From Polaribacter sp. ALD11 (GTDB taxonomy: Bacteria; Bacteroidota; Bacteroidia; Flavobacteriales; Flavobacteriaceae), in assembly GCF_002831685.1 (NCBI RefSeq), contig NZ_CP025119.1:2626001-2690000 (forward strand): a stretch of DNA of 64,000 nucleotides. The letters run 5' to 3'. The notes under the pieces were generated by a model. It saw nothing but the letters and a program-made list of their open reading frames with translations. It made no database searches and was not told the DNA's origin. Positions 16,870 to 24,246 of the stretch are shown here, in pieces. Numbering within the stretch: position 1 is the first letter of the stretch; each line of letters begins with the position of its first letter. The position numbers and the translations under genes are program-made.

Positions 16870-17652
16870 ATGAATTTCGAAAATATTTTAGTTTCTAAGA
16901 ATAATAACTTAGCACAAATAACAATTAACAGACCAAAAAAATTAAATGCTTTAAATAAGGCAACTATAGAAGAGTTGCATCAAGCTTTTGACGCTTTAGA
17001 AAGCGATGTAGCTGTAAAAGCTATTATTATTACCGGAAGTGGAGAAAAAGCATTTGTTGCAGGTGCAGATATTTCTGAGTTTGCACATTTTTCTGTTGAC
17101 GAAGGGAGTAACTTAGCTAGAAAAGGACAAGAAATATTGTTCAATTTTGTAGCCAATTTAGCAACGCCAGTAATTGCTGCAATTAATGGCTTTGCTTTGG
17201 GTGGAGGTTTAGAGTTGGCAATGGCTTGTCATTTTAGAATTGCATCAGACAATGCAAAAATGGGTTTACCAGAAGTTTCTTTAGGTGTAATTCCTGGTTA
17301 TGGAGGTACACAACGTTTGCCGCAGTTAGTTGGTAAAGGTAAAGCAATGGAGATGATTATGACTGCAGGTATGATTTCTGCAGAAGATGCAAAAAATTCT
17401 GGTTTGGTAAACCATGTAACCACACAAGAAGAGTTGTTGCCATTAGCAGAAAAGATTGCAGGTAAAATTTTAAGAAACTCTTCTGTAGCAATTAGTGCAG
17501 CAATTGTTGCTGTAAACGCAAATTTCGAAGATGGTGTAAACGGTTTTGATACAGAAATTAAAGCCTTTGGAGACTGTTTCGGGACCGAAGATTTTAAAGA
17601 AGGAACTACTGCGTTTTTAGAAAAAAGAAAGCCTAATTTCTCTGGAAATTAA
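16870..17652 (+). CDS. Enoyl-CoA hydratase/isomerase (crotonase) family protein
   Basis: A 260-residue cytoplasmic crotonase. It has the oxyanion-hole segments KAFVAGADISEF (about residues 60-71) and NGFALGGGLELAMAC (106-120), and both catalytic Glu of true hydratases: E115 and E135 (LPEVSLGVIPGYGG). It therefore probably hydrates 2-enoyl-CoA esters in fatty acid or butanoate metabolism rather than being an isomerase or dehalogenase. Length and C-terminal helices are normal. It stands alone, with an inverted repeat before it and a strong terminator after it. The exact acyl-CoA substrate cannot be told. Confidence 0.93.
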   Translation: MNFENILVSKNNNLAQITINRPKKLNALNKATIEELHQAFDALESDVAVKAIIITGSGEKAFVAGADISEFAHFSVDEGSNLARKGQEILFNFVANLATPVIAAINGFALGGGLELAMACHFRIASDNAKMGLPEVSLGVIPGYGGTQRLPQLVGKGKAMEMIMTAGMISAEDAKNSGLVNHVTTQEELLPLAEKIAGKILRNSSVAISAAIVAVNANFEDGVNGFDTEIKAFGDCFGTEDFKEGTTAFLEKRKPNFSGN

Positions 17653-17671
17653 ATATTAAATTTTTTTAAAA

Positions 17672-17701
17672 AAAAAGCGAGCCAATTATGGCTCGCTTTT
17701 T
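17672..17701. terminator. Terminator after the crotonase gene
   Basis: A GC-rich stem GCGAGCCA/TGGCTCGC flanked by A and T tracts, five-base loop or less. It can serve both the crotonase gene and the convergent gene that ends at 17744. Confidence 0.9.
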
Positions 17702-17743
17702 ACATTAAATTATACCACTAGTTTGTTGTGGGATTAAAATTTT

Positions 17744-18319
17744 TTAGAGATTAAAATCTTGTGCATAGTATCTATTGTTACTGTAAATTACAACTCTGTA
17801 ATCTCCTTTTAACTCTTTAGAAACTCTATAAACTCTCTTTAAGATACTGGTAGAACTTACAACTGTTTCAGAATGAATAACTTCATTTTTGTAATAAAGT
17901 TTTACTTTTAAAGGCTCTTTATCAAAATCTATTTTAGAAATTAAAATTAAGTTGTTTTCAATTCTAATTACTGGTTTAAAAATTGTTTTCTCTTCTTTAA
18001 ATGTAACCTCTCTATTTAATACTGTAAAAGTTTTTATAATAATCTCATAATCTTTTTCTAATTCAGTAGTATAATTTCCCTCTTCTATTTTAGATAAATC
18101 AAATATTTGAGAGTATGTTCCAGAATTTTCAATTTCCTGACTATATATTATAGCACCATTTTTATTTTTTATAGAGATCGTTTGTCCTTTTTTTACTGTT
18201 TCAAAGGCTACTCTTACTTTTTTACTCTTTATTAGATTCGTATTGTTTTCGGTTGCGTAGTTTATTAATGTTCCAAACATCATAACTACTACTAAGTACT
18301 TTTTAATTATTGTTTTCAT
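17744..18319 (-). CDS. Exported protein with two tandem beta-sandwich repeats, function unknown
   Basis: A protein of about 191 residues beginning with a signal peptide (MKTIIKKYLVVVMMFGTLI). The remainder falls into two similar halves of about 75 residues. Each holds an IY/IH-S-E/T strand and a short variable loop, then D/V-LSK or VSKELKGDY/EEGNY with an aromatic and a last strand. This pattern resembles small extracellular beta-sandwich domains found beside Bacteroidota surface proteins. I do not recognise a named family with confidence. The ATG at 18319 was preferred over upstream ATGs at 18334 and 18346 because it starts the signal peptide. It is divergent from the AraC regulator, which may control it. 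Confidence 0.75.
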   Translation of the reverse strand: MKTIIKKYLVVVMMFGTLINYATENNTNLIKSKKVRVAFETVKKGQTISIKNKNGAIIYSQEIENSGTYSQIFDLSKIEEGNYTTELEKDYEIIIKTFTVLNREVTFKEEKTIFKPVIRIENNLILISKIDFDKEPLKVKLYYKNEVIHSETVVSSTSILKRVYRVSKELKGDYRVVIYSNNRYYAQDFNL

Positions 18320-18348
18320 ATTATTTAAATTCATTGTTGTGAACACTA

Positions 18349-18367
18349 CAAATCTAGTACAGATTTG
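18349..18367. promoter_or_regulatory. Inverted repeat with minus-strand -7 element
   Basis: CAAATCT-AGTAC-AGATTTG is a perfect 7-bp inverted repeat. Positions 18349-18356 read TAGATTTG on the minus strand, a TAnnTTTG element for the exported protein, so the repeat may be an operator over its promoter. Confidence 0.5.
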
Positions 18368-18421
18368 AAACCTAGAAAACAGCTAAATTGATAAATATGT
18401 ATGCTAAATTACCAAAATACC

Positions 18422-18447
18422 TAATGTTAAGTTAATGTTAAGTTAAT
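18422..18447. repeat. 11-bp tandem repeat in the divergent intergenic region
   Basis: TAATGTTAAGT occurs twice in succession and a third partial copy (TAAT) follows. The period of about one helical turn upstream of an AraC gene suggests regulator half-sites. Confidence 0.55.
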
Positions 18448-18496
18448 ATAGTGTATATTAAGGTTAATTTTATGTATTTATTCCTATTAAGTATTG

Positions 18497-18504
18497 TAAT
18501 TTTG
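18497..18504 (+). promoter_or_regulatory. Candidate -7 element of the AraC gene
   Basis: TAATTTTG matches TAnnTTTG and lies 20 bp before the ATG at 18525. Confidence 0.45.
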
Positions 18505-18524
18505 TTTTTTTAAACAATTTTAAA

Positions 18525-19394
18525 ATGAAGATAAAACCGACATTAGAAAAAATTACGCCAAGTTTTGGAAGTTCTTTGTTAGTTAAAAAGCACGTTGAGT
18601 TTTTAAAGGAAAATAAGGCCTTTTGGCATTTTCATCCAGAAATAGAAATTGTTTATGTAAACAAAGGAAAAGGAAAAAGACATATTGGTAACCATATTAG
18701 TTATTTTAATAACAGTCAATTAGTTTTAATTGGTTCTAATTTACCTCATTTAGGCTTTATGGATCGTTTAACAACCAACGGCTCTGAAACACTTATACAA
18801 TTTAAACCAGATTTTTTAGGAGTAGATTTTTTTAAGATTCCAGAAATGATTGCTATAGAACAACTTTTTGAACGTGCAAAAAAAGGAATTCGCTTTAATA
18901 CTGAAATAAAGAAAAGAATAGGTGCTAAAATTGAAGAATTAGTAGATTTAGAAGGACCTGATAGAATTATTTCTTTCTTACATATTTTAAAAGAATTAGC
19001 GCAAACAGATGATTACACTATATTAAATGCAGACGGTTTTGCTTTTGAAACACAACCACAGGATAGTAGTAAGATAGATGTAATTTTTAAACATATAAAT
19101 GAGAATTTTAAACAACATATAAGTTTAGATGAAATTGCAAGTTTGGTTAGTATGACAGCTCCTGCTTTTTGTCGATTTTTTAAAAAAACAACCTCTAAAA
19201 CATTTACAAAGCTGGTAAATGAATATAGAGTTGTGCATGCTACAAAATTACTTTCCGAAAGTAATATGAGTATTACAGATATTTGTTTTGAGTGTGGTTT
19301 TAATAATTTTTCTCATTTTAATAAATTATTTAAAGAATTTACTGGAAAATCTGCATCAAAATATAGAGGTGAAATGTTAAGCCTTGTTCAATAA
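18525..19394 (+). CDS. AraC family transcriptional regulator
   Basis: A 289-residue cytoplasmic DNA-binding protein. The N-terminal part (about residues 15-110) is a cupin-type ligand domain with HFHPEIEIVYVNKGKGKRHIG, the usual AraC sensing fold. The C-terminal 100 residues hold the two helix-turn-helix motifs: ISLDEIASLVSMTAPAFCRF and MSITDICFECGFNNFSHFNK, followed by the FKEFTGKSASKYR ending of the family. Such regulators often respond to sugars or small molecules and control a neighbouring gene. The exported protein on the other strand and the tandem repeat between them are the best candidates for its targets. No ligand can be inferred. Confidence 0.95.
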   Translation: MKIKPTLEKITPSFGSSLLVKKHVEFLKENKAFWHFHPEIEIVYVNKGKGKRHIGNHISYFNNSQLVLIGSNLPHLGFMDRLTTNGSETLIQFKPDFLGVDFFKIPEMIAIEQLFERAKKGIRFNTEIKKRIGAKIEELVDLEGPDRIISFLHILKELAQTDDYTILNADGFAFETQPQDSSKIDVIFKHINENFKQHISLDEIASLVSMTAPAFCRFFKKTTSKTFTKLVNEYRVVHATKLLSESNMSITDICFECGFNNFSHFNKLFKEFTGKSASKYRGEMLSLVQ

Positions 19395-19434
19395 ATAATA
19401 GAACTGAAAAAACTTCAAAATAATAAATTTAGAA

Positions 19435-19494
19435 ACATTAAAACACCATTAATTTACTAAAAATAAATTTAACAGTGTTTTAATGTGTTTTTTT
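19435..19494 (+). terminator. Long-loop terminator after the AraC gene
   Basis: ACATTAAAACAC and GTGTTTTAATGT form a perfect 12-bp stem around a 28-base AT-rich loop that can itself pair (AATTTA/TAAATT). A T tract follows at 19487-19494. Confidence 0.7.
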
Positions 19495-19606
19495 CCGGGT
19501 GTTGTTATAACTATATTGTAGTAAATTTAAAGTCGCTTAAAACTATTTTAATGAATCTGTTTTTAATAGTTTAAATTTATTTATTTACGAAAACAATAAA
19601 TAAAAA

Positions 19607-20266
19607 CTATTTCAATCCATTCCACTCATCATAGAATTGTTTTAGATAGGTCTTCATAAAGTCGTGTCTTTGAGAAGCTATTTTTTTACCAGAAGTTGTA
19701 TTCATTTTATCTTTTAGTAATAATAATTTCTCATAAAAATGATTAATTGTTGGTGCATCAGATTTTTTATACTCCTCTTTTGTCATTTCTAAATTTGGAA
19801 TAATTTCTGGATTATACAAAGCTCTATTTTTAAAACCACCATAATTAAAGCAACGAGCAATACCAATTGCACCAATTGCATCTAATCTATCTGCATCTTG
19901 TACAACCTCTAATTCTTTAGAAGTAAACTTTTCAACTCCTTTTTCAAAGGAATTTTTAAAAGAAATATGGTTAATTATGTGTACAACGTGCTCAATAATT
20001 TCTATAGTAACTTCTTGTTTTTCAAGGAATTCGGTAGCTACCTTTGGACCTACGGTTTCATCACCATTATAAAATTTTGGATCTGCAATATCGTGTAAAA
20101 GTGCTGCTAAAGAAACTACAAAAACATCTACCTTTTCCTCTTTAGAAATTAAAATTGAGTTTTTAAAAACACGTTCTATATGAAACCAATCGTGGCCACC
20201 TTCAGCGCCTTTTAACTCCTGTTTTACGAACTGAATTGTATTTTCAATGATGCTATTTTTATCCAT
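19607..20266 (-). CDS. HD-domain phosphohydrolase
   Basis: A 219-residue cytoplasmic HD-superfamily metal hydrolase of the YedJ-like group. The metal ligands appear in order: H25 and H29 in GGHDWFHIERV, the HD pair at 58-59 (LLHDIAD), and a late Asp in QDADRLDAIGAIG. Such enzymes cut phosphate esters of nucleotides or related compounds; the substrate is unknown. It is the last gene of a minus-strand run after the permease and the universal stress protein, 55 bp behind the latter. A TATTTTTG on the minus strand (20271-20278) lies too close to the start to be a normal promoter, so cotranscription is more likely. Confidence 0.9.
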   Translation of the reverse strand: MDKNSIIENTIQFVKQELKGAEGGHDWFHIERVFKNSILISKEEKVDVFVVSLAALLHDIADPKFYNGDETVGPKVATEFLEKQEVTIEIIEHVVHIINHISFKNSFEKGVEKFTSKELEVVQDADRLDAIGAIGIARCFNYGGFKNRALYNPEIIPNLEMTKEEYKKSDAPTINHFYEKLLLLKDKMNTTSGKKIASQRHDFMKTYLKQFYDEWNGLK

Positions 20267-20321
20267 TTTACAAAAATATTAAAAATGAATTTATAGATTA
20301 GATATACATTCATAAAAAATA

Positions 20322-21164
20322 TTATTTTTTATAAATAGCCATTACTGGTATATCTAAATTATTTATTAAATCTTCTGCTAAACTAAACGTAAAAAAACGT
20401 TGGTATAAGTTACGTTCTTGGTTTAATAAACAAATAATATCTATGTTTTTTTCTTTGCAATATTCTGATAATGACTTCTTTAGATTTATACTATCTATTG
20501 AAACAAACTTAGTTTTTTTGTAGCTTACATTTAAATTTTCTTTAAACTTGGTCATCAAAGGAGTAATAGATTCTCCATGTGCTAAATCGAAATGAACAAC
20601 GTGTAACATGGCACTAAATTCTTTAGCAACTTTAGTTAGTTTTTCTAAGGGAATAATCTCCTCGTCTCTATAATCTACTAAGAACATAATATTATTAAGT
20701 TCTCCATCAAATTTTGCATTTGCAGGAACAGCAATCACTGGCTTGTCTATTTCTTCTAAAATTTTAATGGTATTTGTTTCCATAAAAATATTAAATAGGC
20801 TGCTGTTTCCTGTGTTGCGAGTTCCCATTATAATAATTTCAATTTTATCATCTCGTTTGGCAACATAATTAAATAATGAGTTAACAAAAACACCTTGGTC
20901 TACAATGTATTTAACCTTTAAATTACCTTTTGTACTGGCTTTAATCAGTTTTTCAAACGGAGGAAATTTATCTTTTTTATTTCTAAAATTATCGATATCA
21001 ATTTTATCATAAATAGATCGTGTTTTTTCATCAACCGAAACATCTTCATGGTAAGAGTGGTACACAATTAAAGTAGCATCTAATTTTTGAGCATACGCCA
21101 TAGCGTAAGCAAATGCGTTTAAAGAAATTTCTGAAAAGTCTGTTGGAAATAATATGTTTTTCAT
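20322..21164 (-). CDS. Universal stress protein, two tandem Usp domains
   Basis: A 280-residue cytoplasmic protein made of two UspA-like Rossmann domains. The first (about residues 1-143) begins MKNILFPTDFSEIS and has an IIMGTRNTGNSSLF stretch, which is a degenerate form of the ATP-binding G-x2-G-x9-G-S/T motif, and ends with KPVIAVPAN. The second half (about 150-280) has the same strand order, with a weaker motif. Two-domain Usp proteins are common in Flavobacteriia and are linked to stress and energy limitation. It follows the PiT-like permease by 36 bp, which suggests that it helps regulate the permease or responds to the same signal. Confidence 0.9.
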   Translation of the reverse strand: MKNILFPTDFSEISLNAFAYAMAYAQKLDATLIVYHSYHEDVSVDEKTRSIYDKIDIDNFRNKKDKFPPFEKLIKASTKGNLKVKYIVDQGVFVNSLFNYVAKRDDKIEIIIMGTRNTGNSSLFNIFMETNTIKILEEIDKPVIAVPANAKFDGELNNIMFLVDYRDEEIIPLEKLTKVAKEFSAMLHVVHFDLAHGESITPLMTKFKENLNVSYKKTKFVSIDSINLKKSLSEYCKEKNIDIICLLNQERNLYQRFFTFSLAEDLINNLDIPVMAIYKK

Positions 21165-21200
21165 GCTATTATATTTTTAAAATGATACTTTAAGATTTAA

Positions 21201-22157
21201 TTAGAGTGAAGTTGCTATAAATTTAACACCATAAACTAGTGCTATACTTACTACAAGGCCTATAAATACTTTAAACAAATCTTTACCTAAACTTTTAAAC
21301 ATGTCTTTACGGGCTTCATTTCTACGTAATACAAAGTTTAATGCAATTTCTCTACCCGCTAAAATTCCGATAAATACCCAAGTAGTGCTCATTGGTACGT
21401 TGTTAAGTTCTTTAAAGTAGAAGAGTACAATACCGTAGGTAAAATCAATTAAAGTTGCAGCACGAATATCTACTGTATTGGTTTTTGATCGAATAATGCT
21501 TTGTATTGCACCACCCTTAGAGGCAATAATGTAGGCTAACAACGCTAAAATTATAATTAAGGATCCAATTAATTCCCAAACACTTAAAGTTCTTGGTAGG
21601 TAAACATAGATGTTTGCAAAATCTTGAATTAACCACTGGGACCATAAAAACCCAGTAGACAACCACTGTAAGGCAGTCCAGATATTTCTCTGTTTATTTG
21701 TAATTGGGTTTTCAATAAATTTCTTTTCAACACTTTTAGATATAATTAAATACAGTACAATTGCGGTTCCGAAAGCTACCAAATAACCAGACATCGATTT
21801 TACAACCATATCTGTTAAGTTTTTCTCATTAAAAAAAGTAAGTATTAAAAAAGAGGTGCTTACAGGGATTCCGGTGCGTGTTAAAAGCATTAATACGATT
21901 GGAGGTAAAATATAATACCAAGCAAAAGGTTGTGGCAGTGGGTATTTTACCAATCTACCATAAGAAACATCTCCATTATGTGTAATGTATCCGTAAATTA
22001 AAGTTATAGCGAGTATACTGCCAGCAAAGATCCATAAAACCCACCATTTTTTACGCTCATTCGAACTTAAAAAAGTTCCTAATGTTTGTATTGTATCATT
22101 TCCTACAACAGAATACGCTGCTAAAATAAAGCCTAAATACATTACTGTTAATTCCAT
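21201..22157 (-). CDS. PiT-like integral membrane permease
   Basis: A 318-residue inner-membrane protein with about eight to nine hydrophobic helices. Two segments recall the inorganic phosphate/sodium PiT family: VVGNDTIQTLGTFLSS near residue 17, like the GxNDxxxxxG signature, and VPMSTTWVFIGILAGREIA near 252, like the second PxSTTH signature. A third, GIPVSTSFLIL near 96, resembles the first again. The protein is shorter than normal PiT carriers. It may transport phosphate, sulfate or another oxyanion, but the substrate is inferred only from these motifs. The universal stress protein follows it directly, so it seems to be the first gene of a three-gene operon. Confidence 0.7.
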   Translation of the reverse strand: MELTVMYLGFILAAYSVVGNDTIQTLGTFLSSNERKKWWVLWIFAGSILAITLIYGYITHNGDVSYGRLVKYPLPQPFAWYYILPPIVLMLLTRTGIPVSTSFLILTFFNEKNLTDMVVKSMSGYLVAFGTAIVLYLIISKSVEKKFIENPITNKQRNIWTALQWLSTGFLWSQWLIQDFANIYVYLPRTLSVWELIGSLIIILALLAYIIASKGGAIQSIIRSKTNTVDIRAATLIDFTYGIVLFYFKELNNVPMSTTWVFIGILAGREIALNFVLRRNEARKDMFKSLGKDLFKVFIGLVVSIALVYGVKFIATSL

Positions 22158-22312
22158 AAATAAAATAAATTAGTTATAAGTATAAATACAAGCAAAGGAA
22201 ATTTTTAATTAAAAATAGTGTATTACTTAAAAATTAAATAAACGTAAATTTATGGGTTTCAGAGCTTAAAAACCTACATAATTTTGGTTTGAAAGCAAAT
22301 TTTAAGAAATAA

Positions 22313-22340
22313 AAAACCCACGCAACTTTGCGTGGGTTTT
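22313..22340 (-). terminator. Terminator of the small membrane protein gene
   Basis: AAAACCCACGCA pairs with TGCGTGGGTTTT across a four-base loop, with A/T tracts on both sides. It lies just past the stop of the minus-strand gene at 22367. Confidence 0.9.
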
Positions 22341-22366
22341 ATTTGAAATTATTTATTAGTGGATAA

Positions 22367-22600
22367 TTACTTTCTTAAAGCCAATTCTTTTTCTATTTTT
22401 TTCATTTCATTAAACATATATACACTCATCGGAATAAAGAATAAAGGCAAAAAAGTATGAAAAGAAAGTCCGTTTTCAATAGTAGAAAAAATTGCAAAAA
22501 CAATCATTAAAAGAATCACAACACCTTTTATTGCAAACATTGTTTTCTGAGATTTTAATTTCTTTAGTAATTCTTCTTTTGTGTAGGTAGCTAATGCCAT
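22367..22600 (-). CDS. Small two-helix membrane protein, function unknown
   Basis: A 77-residue protein with a charged N-terminus (TKEELLKKLKSQK), two hydrophobic helices (about residues 21-40 and 46-62) and a Lys/Glu-rich tail, in a hairpin layout. I do not recognise a named family. It stands between two clear hairpins that act as terminators, so it is a real single-gene unit. It lies between the bacilliredoxin gene and the PiT-like gene on the same strand. Confidence 0.8.
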   Translation of the reverse strand: MALATYTKEELLKKLKSQKTMFAIKGVVILLMIVFAIFSTIENGLSFHTFLPLFFIPMSVYMFNEMKKIEKELALRK

Positions 22601-22621
22601 AAAATTAATTTTAGTAAAAAT

Positions 22622-22655
22622 AAAAAATCCACTCTAATTTTGAGTGGATTTTTTT
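22622..22655 (-). terminator. Terminator of the bacilliredoxin gene
   Basis: A perfect 13-bp stem AAAAAATCCACTC/GAGTGGATTTTTT around a seven-base loop, just beyond the stop at 22682 on the minus strand. Confidence 0.88.
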
Positions 22656-22681
22656 AAAAGTCTTTTGTTTTAAAAAGGATT

Positions 22682-23092
22682 CTAGCAAAACTCCTCATAA
22701 GCTTGCGCTAAATTCTGAGCAATCATTTGTGCAGATCTACCCTCTATATGATGTCTCTCTAACATATGTACTAAATTACCATCTTTAAACAAAGCAATTG
22801 CTGGTGAAGATGGAGGGAAAGGAATCATATACTCACGTGCTTTTTGTGTAGATTCTTTTTCTACACCTGCAAAAACAGTAGTTAAGTTTGTAGGCGTTTT
22901 CTCTGCGCCTAAAGAAGCAATTGCTCCTGGTCTAGCAGTACCAGCTGCACAACCACAAACCGAGTTTACCATTACCAAGGTTGTTCCTTTTTTAGACATT
23001 GCGTTATCAACGTCTTCACTTGTATATAGTGCTTCAAAACCTGCGTTTGTTAATTCTTCGCGCATTGGTTTTACTAATTCTTCTGGATACAT
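22682..23092 (-). CDS. BrxA/BrxB family bacilliredoxin
   Basis: A 136-residue thioredoxin-fold protein of the YphP/YqiW (DUF1094) family. The family CGC motif is at residues 46-48 in NSVCGCAAGTARPG, and PPSSPAIALFKDG and MLERHHIEGR match the rest of the fold. In Bacillus these proteins remove bacillithiol from thiolated proteins; in Flavobacteriia the same role with bacillithiol is likely, since the pathway is common there, but it is inferred. The protein ends in a Cys (C136). A minus-strand promoter and a terminator frame it as a single-gene unit. Confidence 0.93.
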   Translation of the reverse strand: MYPEELVKPMREELTNAGFEALYTSEDVDNAMSKKGTTLVMVNSVCGCAAGTARPGAIASLGAEKTPTNLTTVFAGVEKESTQKAREYMIPFPPSSPAIALFKDGNLVHMLERHHIEGRSAQMIAQNLAQAYEEFC

Positions 23093-23114
23093 AATTATTA
23101 TAATTTTAAAAATA

Positions 23115-23145
23115 CAAAGATAGGTATTTGTTTGTCAAAATTCAA
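23115..23145 (-). promoter_or_regulatory. Promoter of the bacilliredoxin gene
   Basis: On the minus strand TATCTTTG (23115-23122) is preceded by TTG (23143-23145) with a 20-bp spacer, a good flavobacterial match. The start codon is 22 bp downstream. Confidence 0.6.
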
Positions 23146-23378
23146 CATACTTAAAAGTGGTAGTTTCGATAGAAATATCAATAAAATTGATGCCGATTAA
23201 TTTTTTAAAAGCAGATAAGCTTCTGTGTGTTTTCTTTTTAGGTATGTTTTTTTTAATAAAAAACTCAAGTTACACTCTTTTTTTGTTCTTCTCAAAAAAA
23301 AACATCAAATAAATGCAGCAATCTCTCATGAGAAACTAGAACATTTTAAAAAAAGAACATTATAAGTCTATTACTTTG
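23146..23378. other. Intergenic region between divergent genes
   Basis: The gene-free stretch is 23093-23413. Apart from the two promoter candidates at its ends, I see only AT-rich sequence with A and T runs and no open frame or strong hairpin. Confidence 0.5.
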
Positions 23379-23386
23379 TAACTTTG
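23379..23386 (+). promoter_or_regulatory. -7 element of the TerB/DnaJ gene
   Basis: TAACTTTG matches the consensus and ends 27 bp before the ATG at 23414. It overlaps the TTG at 23384, which shows that this TTG is not the start codon. Confidence 0.5.
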
Positions 23387-23413
23387 CCGCTCTTAAAAAA
23401 AAATAAAAAGTAT

Positions 23414-24169
23414 ATGGGAAGTTTTACAAAATGGTTAGGTGCAGGATTAGGGTTTACGTTTGGAGGTCCAATAGGAGCTGCACTTGGTTTTGCAATTGGT
23501 AGTTTTGTAGATGGTTTTTCTGAAGAAGATTTAAAATTAGAACAAGGTAACTATCAAAAAGACCAACAAGGCAGAAATCATGTAGATACACAATCTGGCG
23601 ATTTTGAAATGAGCTTGTTAGTCTTAGCATCTATTGTTATAAAATCTGATGGCAAAGTAGATCAAAGAGAACTAGATTTTGTACGAGCACAATTTACAGG
23701 TATGTATGGTAAAGAGCGAGCTAATAATGCCTTTAAGCTTTTTAAAGGTATTGTAAAAAAAGAAATTTCTGCAAGACAAGTTTGCATGCAAATAAGAAGT
23801 CATATGCCACACGCATCTCGTTTACAGTTATTGCATTTCTTATTTGGTATTGCAAAAGCAGACGGTTTTGTTACGGAAAGTGAAGTAGAGGAAATAAGGA
23901 AAATTGCAGGATATTTGTATATAAATGATAGGGATTATAGCTCTATAAAAGCGATGTTTTATGATGAATCGGATAATGCTTTTAAGATTTTAGAAATTAC
24001 AAAAGAGGCTTCTAATGACGATGTTAAAAAGGCGTATAGAAGAATGGTGAAAAAATACCACCCAGATAAATTACAAGGTCTGGGCGAAGAACATTTAAAA
24101 GGAGCAAATGAAAAGTTTCAAAGTATTCAAGAATCTTATGATAGAATAAAAAAAGAAAGAGGAATTTAA
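23414..24169 (+). CDS. TerB-like plus DnaJ domain protein (DjlA-type)
   Basis: A 251-residue protein. A Gly-rich N-terminal segment (residues 1-34, with LGAGLGFTFGGPIGAALGFA) could insert in or touch the membrane. A TerB-like helical domain follows (about 60-175), with the SDGKVDQRELDFV and ADGFVTESEVEEI acidic metal-site-like loops. A C-terminal J domain (about 185-250) keeps the HPD motif in KKYHPDKLQGLG. This is the order of DjlA, a co-chaperone that recruits DnaK, here with a glycine-zipper in place of a full membrane anchor. The ATG at 23414 is preferred because upstream TTG lies in the promoter. Confidence 0.92.
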   Translation: MGSFTKWLGAGLGFTFGGPIGAALGFAIGSFVDGFSEEDLKLEQGNYQKDQQGRNHVDTQSGDFEMSLLVLASIVIKSDGKVDQRELDFVRAQFTGMYGKERANNAFKLFKGIVKKEISARQVCMQIRSHMPHASRLQLLHFLFGIAKADGFVTESEVEEIRKIAGYLYINDRDYSSIKAMFYDESDNAFKILEITKEASNDDVKKAYRRMVKKYHPDKLQGLGEEHLKGANEKFQSIQESYDRIKKERGI

Positions 24170-24215
24170 TATTTTAGATATTCTGTTTATTAATTTAGAT
24201 TTATTTAATTTTCCT

Positions 24216-24223
24216 TAAATTTG
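24216..24223 (+). promoter_or_regulatory. Candidate -7 element of the first surface protein gene
   Basis: TAAATTTG matches TAnnTTTG and lies 23 bp before the ATG at 24247. No TTG at the normal distance. Confidence 0.4.
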
Positions 24224-24246
24224 GTACAGGCCCCAAAAACATACGT

